This document shows, piece after piece, positions 7,968-19,310 of a stretch of DNA of 64,000 nt (positions are counted from its first letter, which is position 1; each line of letters begins with the position of its first letter). The position numbers and the translations under genes were made by a program. This DNA is from Ulvibacterium sp. (lineage in GTDB: Bacteria > Bacteroidota > Bacteroidia > Flavobacteriales > Flavobacteriaceae), in NCBI RefSeq assembly GCF_028285715.1, contig NZ_JANQOO010000003.1, positions 62,001 through 126,000 on the forward strand. Reading direction: 5' to 3'. A model generated the notes under the pieces. The model had not been told where the DNA came from. It did no database searches and worked only from the letters and a program-made list of their open reading frames with translations.

Positions 7968-8843
7968 ATGAAAGCCGATTTTCAGAAACTCTCAACCGAA
8001 TCCAATGAAAGTTCCTTCCGTGATTTTTGGGTCAAGGCCGATTATTTTGGGTTTCACTGGCATTACCATCCTGAGATTGAGATTTGCTTTGTGAAAAATG
8101 GACGCGGCAAAAGGGTCATCGGCGAAAATGTCTCGGATTTTGGCAATGGAGACCTCGTTTTGGTTGGGAGCAATACACCGCACTCTTGGATTACCGATGA
8201 ATTTTTCAACAATTCCAAGGAACAAATGGAAGTTTATGTGGTACAGTTTAGCGGGGAGATTTTGAAACCCTTCCTTGGGATTATGGAATTTCAGTTGATG
8301 GATACCCTGCTTACCAAAGCGGTTAGGGGAATACAGTTTACCGATATCCGGGAAAATGGGCTGGGCAAATCGCTTTTAGAGATAGGAAAATATGAAGGGG
8401 CTACCAAATTTTTGAAACTCTTGGAGCTACTAGACCGTATGTGTCGTTGCAAAAAGGCATCTATTTTATGCTCCACCAGTTATAAGGCGGATTATAAAAG
8501 GTATCATGAAGAACGTATCCTAAAGGTCTGCAATCATATTCATGAACACTACAAGAATGTGCTTACTATTGAAAGTTTGGCGGAAATTGTGGCAATGAAT
8601 CCTTCGTCCTTCTGCCGTTTCTTTAAACGGGTTTTAGGAAAAACCGTTATCGAATACATTAATGAATTGCGTATTGCCCATGTTTGCAATCAAATTCAAA
8701 ATTCGGATTTACCTATTTATCAAATGGCCTTTGATGCCGGTTTTTCGAGCATAGCGCACTTCAACAAGCAATTTAAGAGGAATACGGGCAAAACCCCGGT
8801 AGCGTACCGCAAATGGTTTGGAGGGGTAAACAGGGCTAGGTAA
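7968..8843 (+). CDS. AraC-family transcriptional regulator with N-terminal cupin
   Basis: A 291-residue regulator. The N-terminal cupin (about residues 25-100) shows HWHYHPEIEICFV and the second motif GDLVLVGSNTPHSW, which usually senses a small sugar. The C-terminal AraC domain has two helix-turn-helix units (about 190-285): SLAEIVAMNPSSFCRFFKRVLG and then IYQMAFDAGFSSIAHFNKQFKR, ending in the usual TGKTPVAYR. It is divergent from the ABC importer/GH65 operon and most likely controls it through the repeats in the shared upstream region. A perfect ten-base palindrome, ATAGCGCTAT, lies directly before its ATG. Confidence 0.88.
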   Translation: MKADFQKLSTESNESSFRDFWVKADYFGFHWHYHPEIEICFVKNGRGKRVIGENVSDFGNGDLVLVGSNTPHSWITDEFFNNSKEQMEVYVVQFSGEILKPFLGIMEFQLMDTLLTKAVRGIQFTDIRENGLGKSLLEIGKYEGATKFLKLLELLDRMCRCKKASILCSTSYKADYKRYHEERILKVCNHIHEHYKNVLTIESLAEIVAMNPSSFCRFFKRVLGKTVIEYINELRIAHVCNQIQNSDLPIYQMAFDAGFSSIAHFNKQFKRNTGKTPVAYRKWFGGVNRAR

Positions 8844-8854
8844 TGATTACTGGT

Positions 8855-9580
8855 TTAGTCCACTTTGTATTCCAGTCGCATGGTAATGGATGCAGTCTTA
8901 TTTTTGGAAGAAGTATTGTACGCTCCACCCCAACTATAATCTTCCCCTGAGTTCTGCCCCGTTATTTGAAAGACCCCCATGCGAGCCGAAATCAAGTCAC
9001 CTAAACGACCTCCGGCATTTTCCGCGATTCTTTCCGCACGAATCCGTGCATCCTCTGTGGCTTTTGAGATCATTTCTATTTTTAAATCCGCCAGTTTGGT
9101 ATAATAATAGCGAGGTGGCGCGGAATTAAACTGAACCCCTTTATTCAAGAGCTCGGTTATTTCTCGGGAAACTTCCTCGATCATGGCAACATTGGTCGAT
9201 TCGATCTGAACCGCCTGGATCAATTCATAACCTCGAAAAGTACTCCCAACAAAGTTGCCATTTTCGTATTTATTATCGCGTTGCTCAATGGTCTGCACTG
9301 AATTAAATATGATGTTGTCCGGGTCAATTCCCTTAGAGACCAAATACTCCCTTACGATATCCTTTTGTTTGTTCAGTCGATCAAATGCCGAGGTAAGTAC
9401 GGTATTGAAGGCAGAAAAACGACCTTCCCATACAATGAGGTCGGAGGTGAAATTTTCATTACCCAAACCGGTCACGGAAATAACCTGCGGGGGATTAGCC
9501 CTTTGCACATAGGCATTCCCCAAAAAGTAGGCGGCCAGGACTATGGCAATTCCAAAGATAATTGCTGTTATATGTTTCAT
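8855..9580 (-). CDS. SIMPL (DUF541) domain envelope protein
   Basis: A 241-residue protein with an N-terminal membrane segment (residues 4-20) and a periplasmic SIMPL/DUF541 domain. Typical elements are the opening ISVTGLGNENFTSDL, the DPDNIIFNSVQTIEQ segment and the closing SITMRLEYKVD. Members form oligomeric rings and are linked loosely to oxidative stress and signalling, but the biochemical role is not established. It converges on the AraC gene (11-base gap) and is divergent from guaA. Confidence 0.8.
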   Translation of the reverse strand: MKHITAIIFGIAIVLAAYFLGNAYVQRANPPQVISVTGLGNENFTSDLIVWEGRFSAFNTVLTSAFDRLNKQKDIVREYLVSKGIDPDNIIFNSVQTIEQRDNKYENGNFVGSTFRGYELIQAVQIESTNVAMIEEVSREITELLNKGVQFNSAPPRYYYTKLADLKIEMISKATEDARIRAERIAENAGGRLGDLISARMGVFQITGQNSGEDYSWGGAYNTSSKNKTASITMRLEYKVD

Positions 9581-9647
9581 AACGGTATTGCGTAAAAGTA
9601 TTTGATAAATATACCGAAAAGATACTTTTCCAAATAGGTCAAATTCT

Positions 9648-9655
9648 TATTTTTG
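9648..9655 (+). promoter_or_regulatory. -7 box (TATTTTTG) three bases before the guaA ATG
   Basis: TATTTTTG matches TAnnTTTG and ends only three bases before the start codon, so transcription would begin at or beside the ATG and the mRNA would be leaderless. No clear -33 TTG is seen. Confidence 0.4.
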
Positions 9656-9658
9656 CCC

Positions 9659-11191
9659 ATGCAAAACAACGTCCTTATCCTTGATTTTGGCTCCCAATAC
9701 ACCCAATTGATTGCAAGACGCGTTCGGGAGCTAAATATTTTCTGTGAAATCAAACCCTACAATAAACTGCCCAATGACCTTACGGAATATGGCGCAGTGA
9801 TTCTTTCGGGATCTCCCTATTCGGTTAGGGCCGAAGATGCACCGCATCCCGATCTCTCCGAAATAAAAGGAAAAAAGCCCATCTTGGCAATTTGCTATGG
9901 AGCGCAATATTTGGCCCATTTTCATGGTGGCAATGTGGCCCCCTCCAATACCAGGGAATACGGTAGGGCAAGACTGACCACCATTAAGAATGATGAGCCT
10001 TTTTTTTATGAGATTTCCGAGCGTTCCCAGGTTTGGATGAGCCACAGCGATACTATTAAGGAGCTTCCAAAGGGGGCCATTCGCCTGGCCAGTACCACGG
10101 ATGTAGAAAATGCGGCGTATCGGTTAGAGGGGGAGCAGACCTTTGGGATTCAGTTTCATCCGGAGGTGTACCATACCATACAGGGAAAGCAGGTATTGGA
10201 AAATTTTTTGGTACATATAGCCGGACTCAAACAGACCTGGACCCCCGATGCCTTTGCGGAGACCACGGTGAACGAACTAAAGGAAAAAATCGGGAATGAG
10301 AAGGTTATTCTTGGCTTGTCCGGAGGTGTGGATTCTACAGTAGCCGCGGTTTTGTTACATAAGGCCATAGGAGAAAACCTACATTGTATTTTTGTAAACA
10401 ACGGGCTCTTACGCAAAAATGAGTTTGCCGATGTTTTGGAACAGTATAAGGGTATGGGGCTCAATGTAAAAGGAGTAGACGCTTCGGCACGCTTTTTGGA
10501 CGCCTTGGCCGGGGAAAGTGATCCGGAACGAAAACGAAAGATAATCGGTCGGGTCTTTATCGAGGTGTTTGATGATGAATCACATATGGTGGAAGATGCA
10601 AAATGGTTGGGTCAAGGTACTATTTATCCAGATGTAATCGAATCTGTTTCCGCTACTGGAGGTCCGTCAGCAACTATAAAGAGCCATCACAATGTGGGGG
10701 GATTGCCAGATTTTATGAAATTGAAAGTCGTTGAGCCTTTGAAAATGTTGTTTAAGGATGAAGTACGTAGGGTAGGGGCCAGTCTTGGAATTACAGAGGA
10801 ACGTTTGGGCAGGCACCCTTTTCCGGGACCAGGACTCGCCATTCGCATCCTGGGCGATATTACCCATGAAAAAGTGGCCATTTTACAGGAAGTTGATGCG
10901 ATTTTTATTGATGGACTACGGGAATGGGGCCTATATGATAAGGTTTGGCAGGCCGGAGCCATGCTTTTGCCCGTAAATAGTGTAGGGGTTATGGGAGATG
11001 AACGTACGTACGAAAAATGTGTAGCCTTGCGAGCTGTGGAGAGTACGGATGGGATGACTGCGGATTGGGTCAATCTGCCCTATGAATTTTTACAAAAAAC
11101 CTCCAATGAAATAATAAATAGGGTTCCTGGCGTTAATAGAGTAGTATATGATATTAGTTCCAAGCCCCCGGCAACCATAGAATGGGAATAG
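9659..11191 (+). CDS. guaA: GMP synthase (glutamine-hydrolysing)
   Basis: GuaA converts XMP to GMP using glutamine, in the cytosol. The N-terminal class I amidotransferase (about residues 1-190) has the nucleophile in AICYGAQY and the His-Glu pair in FHPEVYHT. The ATP-pyrophosphatase domain carries the P-loop [13 protein letters not shown] (about 215), and the C-terminal dimerisation domain ends [18 protein letters not shown], the canonical GuaA terminus. At 510 residues it has normal length. I chose the ATG at 9659, giving [13 protein letters not shown], rather than the TTG two codons earlier. The following LysM gene starts one base after the stop, so the two are probably co-transcribed. Confidence 0.97.
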   Translation: MQNNVLILDFGSQYTQLIARRVRELNIFCEIKPYNKLPNDLTEYGAVILSGSPYSVRAEDAPHPDLSEIKGKKPILAICYGAQYLAHFHGGNVAPSNTREYGRARLTTIKNDEPFFYEISERSQVWMSHSDTIKELPKGAIRLASTTDVENAAYRLEGEQTFGIQFHPEVYHTIQGKQVLENFLVHIAGLKQTWTPDAFAETTVNELKEKIGNEKVILGLSGGVDSTVAAVLLHKAIGENLHCIFVNNGLLRKNEFADVLEQYKGMGLNVKGVDASARFLDALAGESDPERKRKIIGRVFIEVFDDESHMVEDAKWLGQGTIYPDVIESVSATGGPSATIKSHHNVGGLPDFMKLKVVEPLKMLFKDEVRRVGASLGITEERLGRHPFPGPGLAIRILGDITHEKVAILQEVDAIFIDGLREWGLYDKVWQAGAMLLPVNSVGVMGDERTYEKCVALRAVESTDGMTADWVNLPYEFLQKTSNEIINRVPGVNRVVYDISSKPPATIEWE

Positions 11192-11192
11192 G

Positions 11193-13388
11193 ATGAATCA
11201 TTTTTTTAAGAACACTATACTTCTTGTGTCATTGGTCTTTTTGGGCCATATGTCTTGGGCACAGCAATTTACGACCCATGCCGTAAAGGAAGGCGAAACC
11301 TTGGAGAGTATTGCCAAGCAATACCGGGTTACACCCTACAACATCCTTAAATTCAATAAGGAGCTAAAACAGAACGATGTTTTGGCCCCCAATACTATTT
11401 TGGTGATTCCTTCGGGTTTGGCAGCAGGCCAGGACCCCTCCACACCCGCATCTGTTCAGAAAAGGCTATTTCAGGAGGAAGAGCTCGTGGAACAGGCAGA
11501 GCCTATAGGTTTTGGGCGCCATAAGGTTCGTAAAAAGGAAACCTTATACGGCATTGCTAAACGCTACAATATTACAGAGGAGGATATAAAGCGATATAAT
11601 AGGGAGCTTTACTCTAGCCAGTTGCGAAAAAAAATGATCCTGAGAATTCCACGATACCTAAAGCAACCGGGAAAAACCGAACGCGATTCTATTTTGGAGG
11701 CCGACTTTGAGATTTATACCGTAGCGCCCAAGGAGACGCGTTGGAGTATTGCCCACAAATACGGCATTACCATTGATAGCATGTTGGCGCTGAATCCCGA
11801 TCTTTCCAAGATAACAGACTATTTACGGGAAGGACAGGAACTACGTTTGCCCAAAATGCCCGGGAGTACTGTTGAAAATCAAGAAACACAGTTGTACATC
11901 TCCTACACGGTACCCCCCAAAATGAATTTTTATCGACTGGAAAAGGAATTTGGGGTGAAATCTGATGAGATTGTGCGATTAAATCCTGAAATAGCCGAAC
12001 GAGGAGGGTTAAAAGAGGGAATGATCATACGCCTTCCCGAAAAAAAAGTAGATCCCGGCGCCATTAATACCGAGAACTATATTTTCTATGAGGTAAAGCC
12101 GAAACAGACCCTTTTCTCCCTTACCCGTAAGTTGGGGATTTCGTATGAGGATTTGCTGCTTTTAAACCCGGACCTAAAGGAAGGTCTTAAAGCGGGAATG
12201 GTTCTTAAGCTTCCCAATGATCAGGAAGGTGATTTTGAGGTCAGAAATGCACTGGTATTGGATAAGATAAACCTTCTGGACAGTATAAACCTGGAAAACA
12301 GACCCAAGCTACTGTTCCTGTTGCCGTTTCGTCTAGATCGCCTAAATCTAAGAGATACGGAGAGCGTTGCGGCCAATATTGATAATCGCAATGATATTAA
12401 ATACAGCTTAGGGCTCTATTCCGGGGCACTCGTAGCTTTGGATTCGATAGCGGAACTCGGTGTTTCTGTGGACGTAAGAACGTATGATAACCAATTGGAT
12501 CTTGCCAGGACCAAGGAAGTTCTTTTTCGGGAGAACCTTTTAGATGTCGATGCCGTTGTTGGTCCCTTGGACGAACAATCTTTAAAGGAAGTGGCTGTAC
12601 GCACTTCGGTTCATGGCATACCTGTAATTGCCCCTGTACCGGTTAAAAGCGATATAAGTTTAAACAATGTGTTTTTTTCGTACACTTCGGATGACATTCT
12701 AAGAAAACGGATGCTGCAACATGTTGCCGACAGTCTTTCGGGCCAAAATATTGTGGTTATCGCCGATCAAAAGAATAGTGTGGTAAGGGATTCCATTCTG
12801 GCCAAATTTCCAACGGCCAGGATTTTGGAAGTTGCGGAAGAGGAGAAAAATATTGGTATTGACCGGGAAAAATTGGCTACCATGCTATCCGAAGAGGTAG
12901 ATAATTGGGTTTTTGTGGAAACTGCCAATTTTAAGCTGATTTCCAGTGTAGTTTCGATTTTGAATTCCTTCAACGATGCTTTGTTGGATGTGGAGAATAG
13001 CACCGAAAAGTTGAAAGTGAGGATGTTTACGACCAATAAGAATAGGGCATTTGAGAACGATGTTATTTCCAGTTCACATTTATCCAATCTCAGATTCACC
13101 TATCCTTCCGTATATCGGGAAGTGGCCAACGATAATTTTGTAAAACGGTACCGAAGACGTTTTGGGGATACACCGGACCGCTATGCCGTACGTGGTTTTG
13201 ATATTACGTACGACCTCCTCTTAAAATTGGCCTATAAGAATAGTTTGATGGAAGCTTCCAAACTTATTGGTAAGACTGAATATACTGGGAATACCTTCGA
13301 TTATGAGAAGGATTTTGCCTCGGGTTATTTCAACCAGGCATCGTATATCATGACCTATGATAACTTAAGAATCAAGGAGGTAAAATAG
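11193..13388 (+). CDS. LysM-repeat protein with a periplasmic-binding-protein-like C-terminal domain
   Basis: A 731-residue exported protein (signal peptide ending GHMSWAQ). Five LysM repeats follow, roughly at residues 27-75, 108-155, 170-218, 232-280 and 295-340; each has the YxVxxxETLxxIAxxY...I pattern and a closing LxIP or LRLP. LysM binds peptidoglycan N-acetylglucosamine. From about residue 375 a type 1 periplasmic-binding-protein fold is suggested by KLLFLLPFRL, GLYSGALVALDSI and VDAVVGPLDEQSL. It may be a wall-bound sensor or assembly factor; the ligand is unknown. Tightly linked to guaA upstream and an osmC-like gene 5 bases downstream. Confidence 0.75.
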   Translation: MNHFFKNTILLVSLVFLGHMSWAQQFTTHAVKEGETLESIAKQYRVTPYNILKFNKELKQNDVLAPNTILVIPSGLAAGQDPSTPASVQKRLFQEEELVEQAEPIGFGRHKVRKKETLYGIAKRYNITEEDIKRYNRELYSSQLRKKMILRIPRYLKQPGKTERDSILEADFEIYTVAPKETRWSIAHKYGITIDSMLALNPDLSKITDYLREGQELRLPKMPGSTVENQETQLYISYTVPPKMNFYRLEKEFGVKSDEIVRLNPEIAERGGLKEGMIIRLPEKKVDPGAINTENYIFYEVKPKQTLFSLTRKLGISYEDLLLLNPDLKEGLKAGMVLKLPNDQEGDFEVRNALVLDKINLLDSINLENRPKLLFLLPFRLDRLNLRDTESVAANIDNRNDIKYSLGLYSGALVALDSIAELGVSVDVRTYDNQLDLARTKEVLFRENLLDVDAVVGPLDEQSLKEVAVRTSVHGIPVIAPVPVKSDISLNNVFFSYTSDDILRKRMLQHVADSLSGQNIVVIADQKNSVVRDSILAKFPTARILEVAEEEKNIGIDREKLATMLSEEVDNWVFVETANFKLISSVVSILNSFNDALLDVENSTEKLKVRMFTTNKNRAFENDVISSSHLSNLRFTYPSVYREVANDNFVKRYRRRFGDTPDRYAVRGFDITYDLLLKLAYKNSLMEASKLIGKTEYTGNTFDYEKDFASGYFNQASYIMTYDNLRIKEVK

Positions 13389-13393
13389 CACGG

Positions 13394-13798
13394 ATGACAT
13401 CAAAAGTGATTTATACGGGTGAGTTGCGTACGGAATGCGAACACCTCCGTTCAGGAAGTACTTTTATTACGGATGCCCCTCTAGACAATAATGGTAAGGG
13501 AGAGGCCTTTTCTCCCACGGATACCGTAGCTACTGCACTGGCAAGCTGTATGCTTACCGTTATGGGAATAAAGGCCAATGGATTGGAAGTGGATTTAACG
13601 GATTCCTTTGCCGAGGTCACCAAGCACATGGCCTCTGATCCTAGACGGATTTCAGAGATAGAAGTCAAGCTAAGCCTTCCATCCATGATATCCGGAAAAA
13701 ATCGTAAAATATTGGAGCATACGGCCAGAACCTGCCCGGTGCTGTATAGCCTACATGCGGAAATAAAAAAGAAAATTGATTTTCATTGGGTACTTTAA
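13394..13798 (+). CDS. OsmC/Ohr-family peroxiredoxin-like protein
   Basis: A 134-residue cytosolic protein of the OsmC superfamily, thiol peroxidases that reduce organic hydroperoxides. The two conserved cysteines are visible: one in ALASCMLTVMG on the central helix and one in ARTCPVLYSL near the C-terminus. The SPTDTVATALASC helix start is characteristic. It follows the LysM gene by 5 bases and overlaps the DUF922 gene by 13 bases, so it belongs to the guaA-led run. Whether the reductant is a bacillithiol-type thiol, which bshC implies is present, cannot be told from sequence. Confidence 0.85.
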   Translation: MTSKVIYTGELRTECEHLRSGSTFITDAPLDNNGKGEAFSPTDTVATALASCMLTVMGIKANGLEVDLTDSFAEVTKHMASDPRRISEIEVKLSLPSMISGKNRKILEHTARTCPVLYSLHAEIKKKIDFHWVL

Positions 13799-14337
13799 GA
13801 CTATTTTGCCTATCATTTTTAGTGCTGGTTCTGGGTTCCGTTTTTGGCCAGGAGCCCGAAACAATACCTTGGAGTGCCGATAGAAAATTAACTTGGGAAG
13901 ACTTTAAGGGCAAGCCCCTAAAGACGGAATGGGCTGCGGCCACCACGGCCAGTGGGATTAGCTACGAATTCTCCACATCCGGACCTCTCGATGATTTAAA
14001 AGTGCATTTTAAGGTATATACGGACTTCTATCCCCAAAAATCATGGTATCGCCCAAAAATGTGCGATTCCGTGATACTAAGCCACGAACAACTGCATTTT
14101 GATATCTCGGAGTTGTTTGCAAGAAAGATGCTTAAAAGGTTAAGGGAAACCACGTTTACCAAAAATGTAAAGGCGGAGGTAAGGGAAATCTACAGGGAAA
14201 CCCTAAAGAGTTTAACCGCTTTTCAAAATAAATACGACCACCAGACCAATTTTTCCAGAAATGTAGAACAACAGCGCATCTGGAACAAAAAAATCAGTGA
14301 TGCGCTTTCCACAACGGAATTACAGCCTTTGGAATAG
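13786..14337 (+). CDS. DUF922 exported putative zinc metalloprotease
   Basis: A 183-residue protein with a signal peptide (LFCLSFLVLVLGSVFGQ) and a DUF922-like domain. The motif SHEQLHFDISELFARKM contains HExxH, the zinc-binding and catalytic signature of many metallopeptidases, at about residue 105. The opening IPWSADRKLTWEDFKG is typical of Bacteroidota DUF922 proteins. The start must be the TTG at 13786, inside the end of the osmC-like gene, because no ATG precedes the signal peptide; TTG plus a 13-base overlap suggests translational coupling. Protease activity is a family prediction only. Confidence 0.7.
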   Translation: MGTLRLFCLSFLVLVLGSVFGQEPETIPWSADRKLTWEDFKGKPLKTEWAAATTASGISYEFSTSGPLDDLKVHFKVYTDFYPQKSWYRPKMCDSVILSHEQLHFDISELFARKMLKRLRETTFTKNVKAEVREIYRETLKSLTAFQNKYDHQTNFSRNVEQQRIWNKKISDALSTTELQPLE

Positions 14338-14361
14338 GTGATTCTTGCTTAAATCGGAATC

Positions 14362-15231
14362 CTATACGTCGCAAATGGTAACCCCCTGTTTTAAGGCAGC
14401 AATCTTATCCTCCCATGAAGGGACAAATTCTTGGGCTACATGACCTTTGTAACCGGTTTTTAAAATGGCCTTCATTATGGCCGGGTAATACAACTCCTGG
14501 GTTTCATCGATTTCATGCCGTCCAGGATTTCCTCCGGTATGGTAGTGACCAATGTATTGATGGTAATCTTGAATATTTCGGATTATGTCTCCTTCCATGA
14601 TCTGCATGTGATAAATATCATACAGCAGCTTAAAATTTTCAGACCCTAACTGCTTGCACAACTCCGCGCCCCATGCGGTATGGTCGCACATATAATCTTT
14701 ATGGTCTACCTTTGAATTGAGCAATTCCATTTGGATGACCACTCCATGCTCTTCCGCCGTGGGAACAATTTTGTTGAGTCCGTCAACACAGTTTTTTAGT
14801 CCGATACCATCGTCCATTCCATTACGGTTACCGCTAAAACAGATGAGATTGGTATATCCTGCCTCGGCCACCTTGGGAATTATCTGCAAATAGTCCGCTA
14901 TAAGTGCTTCGTGGTATTGTGGATCGTTCCATCCCTTTTCTATACCCATTCCCGCACCCCAGCACATAGAGGCGTGAATATCATATTTTTTTAATAGGGG
15001 CCAATCTTCAGGACCTACAAGGTCTATGGCCTTTATCCCTAGACGTTTTAAGTCTTGCAGAAACGTTTCCAGGGGTATGGAGTTATAGCACCAGTAGCAG
15101 GCACTGTGATTTATGTTATTTTTTAGCTTTAGGGGGTTTGGGGCTAAAGGTTGCTTGGCATTTCCTGTTGTACCGGTCAGCATGCCCACAGAGGCCACTG
15201 CCGAGGTTTCGATAAATGCTCTTCGTTTCAT
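14362..15231 (-). CDS. Exported TIM-barrel sugar isomerase-like protein (hydroxypyruvate isomerase family)
   Basis: A 289-residue AP-endonuclease-2 type TIM barrel resembling hydroxypyruvate isomerase. Metal-site residues fit the fold: Glu in VIQMELLNSK, Asp/His in LLYDIYHMQIMEGD, His in IGHYHTGGNPGRHEID and the final VAQEFVPSW. The N-terminus KRRAFIETSAVASVGML looks like a Tat signal, so the enzyme is probably periplasmic, unlike cytosolic Hyi. Such exported barrels often work with GMC dehydrogenases on 3-keto sugars in Bacteroidota, and one lies 13 kb away. The ATG at 15229-15231 is chosen; an upstream extension lacks a signal. Substrate unknown. Confidence 0.75.
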   Translation of the reverse strand: MKRRAFIETSAVASVGMLTGTTGNAKQPLAPNPLKLKNNINHSACYWCYNSIPLETFLQDLKRLGIKAIDLVGPEDWPLLKKYDIHASMCWGAGMGIEKGWNDPQYHEALIADYLQIIPKVAEAGYTNLICFSGNRNGMDDGIGLKNCVDGLNKIVPTAEEHGVVIQMELLNSKVDHKDYMCDHTAWGAELCKQLGSENFKLLYDIYHMQIMEGDIIRNIQDYHQYIGHYHTGGNPGRHEIDETQELYYPAIMKAILKTGYKGHVAQEFVPSWEDKIAALKQGVTICDV

Positions 15232-15283
15232 GATGAATTTTCGTTTTTGTTCCGATTTAAAGATAGAACAATTAAATTTATCC

Positions 15284-15526
15284 ATGGATGTATTTCCGGA
15301 TGGGGAAAAGTTAAGGGAACTGGCGCATTATAAAATGCCGTTTGGAAAATATAAGGATAGCTATTTGATTGATTTACCCGAACCCTATTTGGCTTGGTTT
15401 AAGCGCAACGGTTTTCCAAATGGAAAACTAGGCAATTTGTTGCAGGCGACTTTGGAAATAAAAATCAACGGACTGGAACACTTGATTCGTAAGATCCAAA
15501 AAGATTTTCCCATGGATACCCTTTAA
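15284..15526 (+). CDS. DUF3820 family small protein
   Basis: An 80-residue cytosolic protein with the DUF3820 signature: MPFGKYKDSYLIDLPEPYLAWF, followed by a helical tail. The ATG at 15284 gives the family's normal length; the longer upstream frame overlaps the divergent isomerase gene. Related proteins have been described as possible quorum-regulated virulence factors in Vibrio, but no function is established. It lies 48 bases before pyrG on the same strand. Confidence 0.75.
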   Translation: MDVFPDGEKLRELAHYKMPFGKYKDSYLIDLPEPYLAWFKRNGFPNGKLGNLLQATLEIKINGLEHLIRKIQKDFPMDTL

Positions 15527-17236
<1,710 letters not shown>

Positions 17237-17304
17237 CAGACCTTAGCAAATGAGATGGACCTAGAGTTCTAAAATAACCAAAAGGTTATCAAATCAAGTT
17301 TTAG

Positions 17305-19173
17305 ATGGAAGAAAAGAAAATAGACATCAATTCTATAATAGGCTTTGTGCTCATTTTTGGGATACTTATTTATATGTTCTATCAAAATAAGCCTACCCCG
17401 GAAGAATTGGAAGCTGAAAAGGCCAGACAGGAACAGGTTGAGGTCACTGAGGCGGAAGCAGAAGATATTCTCCAAAAGGATATGGATGCTGCCCCGACTT
17501 TGGACCTTCAGGACTCCTTGGCCGTTGCCAACTATAAAAATACAATTGGTGCTTTTGGACACACCACCGCATCGGATGCTACCACCCAATTGGAAAATGA
17601 TTTGGTTCTCTTGGAAATAAGCAATAAAGGTGGCCAAATTACGGAAGCCAGGATGAAACGGTTTAGTACCTACGATTCTATACCTGTTTTTTTGGTAAAG
17701 GATGGCAACGCCTCATTTGGATTGACTTTTTCCACTTCGGATAATAGGGTGTTGGATAGCCAAAACCTGTATTTTGAACCATCGTTGTCCCAAAATGGTG
17801 ATAACACGGTACTTTCCATGAAGGCCAAAGTATCCTCGAACCAATTTTTGGAATACCGTTACGAAATGAAACCCGATGATTATATGGTCGGATTTACCGT
17901 ACGTTCCCAAGGTCTTAACGGGATAATAAACACCAGCCAGCCCATACATTTGGAATGGAACCTTAAGGGTATTCGTCATTCTAAAAGCATTAAATACGAA
18001 AACAGATATACCCGGCTAACGTATAGTCATGAAGATGGGAAAATAAGCAAGCTTTCCGAAGGTAGTGATGACGAGGAGACCGAGGAGGATGTAAAATGGA
18101 TATCCTATCGCCAGCATTTTTTTAGCTCTATATTGGCTACCAAGAGTAACTTTAAGGAAGCCGACCTATCTTCCAAGAACTTGGTGGAAGAGGAAAGTAA
18201 GACCGCCGCATTTACCAAAATGTATAGTTCCAAGATGCCTATCGATCCAAGTGGAGGGGAGTTGTCTTTGGATATGGATTGGTATTTTGGGCCTACTGAT
18301 GTAGCCGTTTTGGATGATTACGGGGAGTATGACCTGGCCGATTCCATTCCCTTTGGCTGGGGAATTTTTGGATGGATTAACCGATATATCTTCACACCTT
18401 TCTATTCTTTTTTAAGTTCTTTTTTGCCTTTTGGTATTGCCATTGTAGTTATGACCATTTTGGTGCGTTTGGCCATGTCCCCGGTGACCTATAAGTCCTA
18501 TCTTTCCCAGGCCAAGATGAAGGTGCTAAAGCCCGAAATTACCGAGTTAGGGGAAAAGTATAAGGACAATGCCATGAAAAAACAGCAAGAAACCATGAAG
18601 TTGTACAACAAGGCAGGTGTTAGCCCTATGAGTGGTTGTGTCCCCGCTTTGTTGCAAATGCCCATATTCTATGCGCTATTTATGTTTTTCCCAACTTCGT
18701 TTGCTCTTCGTCAAAAATCATTCCTATGGGCAGATGACCTTTCGTCCTACGATACCATTTTTGAGTGGTCGGCAAATATTCCTGTAATTTCAACATTTTA
18801 TGGAAACCACGTGAGTTTGTTCCCAATTTTAGCCTCTGTGGCCATTTTCTTTTATATGATGATGACCACGGGCCAGAACATGCCCCAGCAACCCGGGATG
18901 CCCAACATGAAGTTCATAATGTATCTGATGCCCTTTATGATGTTGATTTTCTTTAACAACTATGCCAGTGGGTTAAGTTTATACTACTTTGTGTCTAATT
19001 TAATTACTATAGGAATTATGTTGGTCATTAAAAGGTTTATTCTGGATGAGGATAAAATTCATGCCCAGATTCAAGAAAATAAAAAGAAGCCCAAGAAGGA
19101 AAATAAATTTCAACGTAAAATGCGTGAAATGATGGAACAGGCCGAGGAGCAAAAGAAAGTTGGCCGGCGATAA
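17305..19173 (+). CDS. yidC: Membrane protein insertase YidC
   Basis: YidC inserts and folds inner membrane proteins, alone or with SecYEG. At 622 residues it has the gram-negative form: an N-terminal membrane segment (about residues 7-24), a large periplasmic beta-sandwich (about 75-340) and the conserved core of five membrane segments (about 365-590) with LVRLAMSPVTYKSYLSQAKM and GCVPALLQMPIFYALFMF. The end is strongly basic (KKKPKKENKFQRKMREMM), suiting ribosome contact. A terminator follows. Confidence 0.96.
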   Translation: MEEKKIDINSIIGFVLIFGILIYMFYQNKPTPEELEAEKARQEQVEVTEAEAEDILQKDMDAAPTLDLQDSLAVANYKNTIGAFGHTTASDATTQLENDLVLLEISNKGGQITEARMKRFSTYDSIPVFLVKDGNASFGLTFSTSDNRVLDSQNLYFEPSLSQNGDNTVLSMKAKVSSNQFLEYRYEMKPDDYMVGFTVRSQGLNGIINTSQPIHLEWNLKGIRHSKSIKYENRYTRLTYSHEDGKISKLSEGSDDEETEEDVKWISYRQHFFSSILATKSNFKEADLSSKNLVEEESKTAAFTKMYSSKMPIDPSGGELSLDMDWYFGPTDVAVLDDYGEYDLADSIPFGWGIFGWINRYIFTPFYSFLSSFLPFGIAIVVMTILVRLAMSPVTYKSYLSQAKMKVLKPEITELGEKYKDNAMKKQQETMKLYNKAGVSPMSGCVPALLQMPIFYALFMFFPTSFALRQKSFLWADDLSSYDTIFEWSANIPVISTFYGNHVSLFPILASVAIFFYMMMTTGQNMPQQPGMPNMKFIMYLMPFMMLIFFNNYASGLSLYYFVSNLITIGIMLVIKRFILDEDKIHAQIQENKKKPKKENKFQRKMREMMEQAEEQKKVGRR

Positions 19174-19200
19174 TTTGAGACCACATAATTAATATTAAAG

Positions 19201-19236
19201 AAACCTTGAAACTGTTTTGTTCAAGGTTTTTTTTTG
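19201..19236 (+). terminator. Terminator of yidC
   Basis: AAACCTTGAA and TTCAAGGTTT form a perfect ten-base stem with a nine-base loop, followed by a run of six T. It begins 28 bases after the yidC stop. Confidence 0.85.
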
Positions 19237-19310
19237 TCATTTCCTTTTGTGCATATTAAACCTTACATTAAAAACGTTATCTAAGACATAACAATCAAAT
19301 TGGTTTTAAA

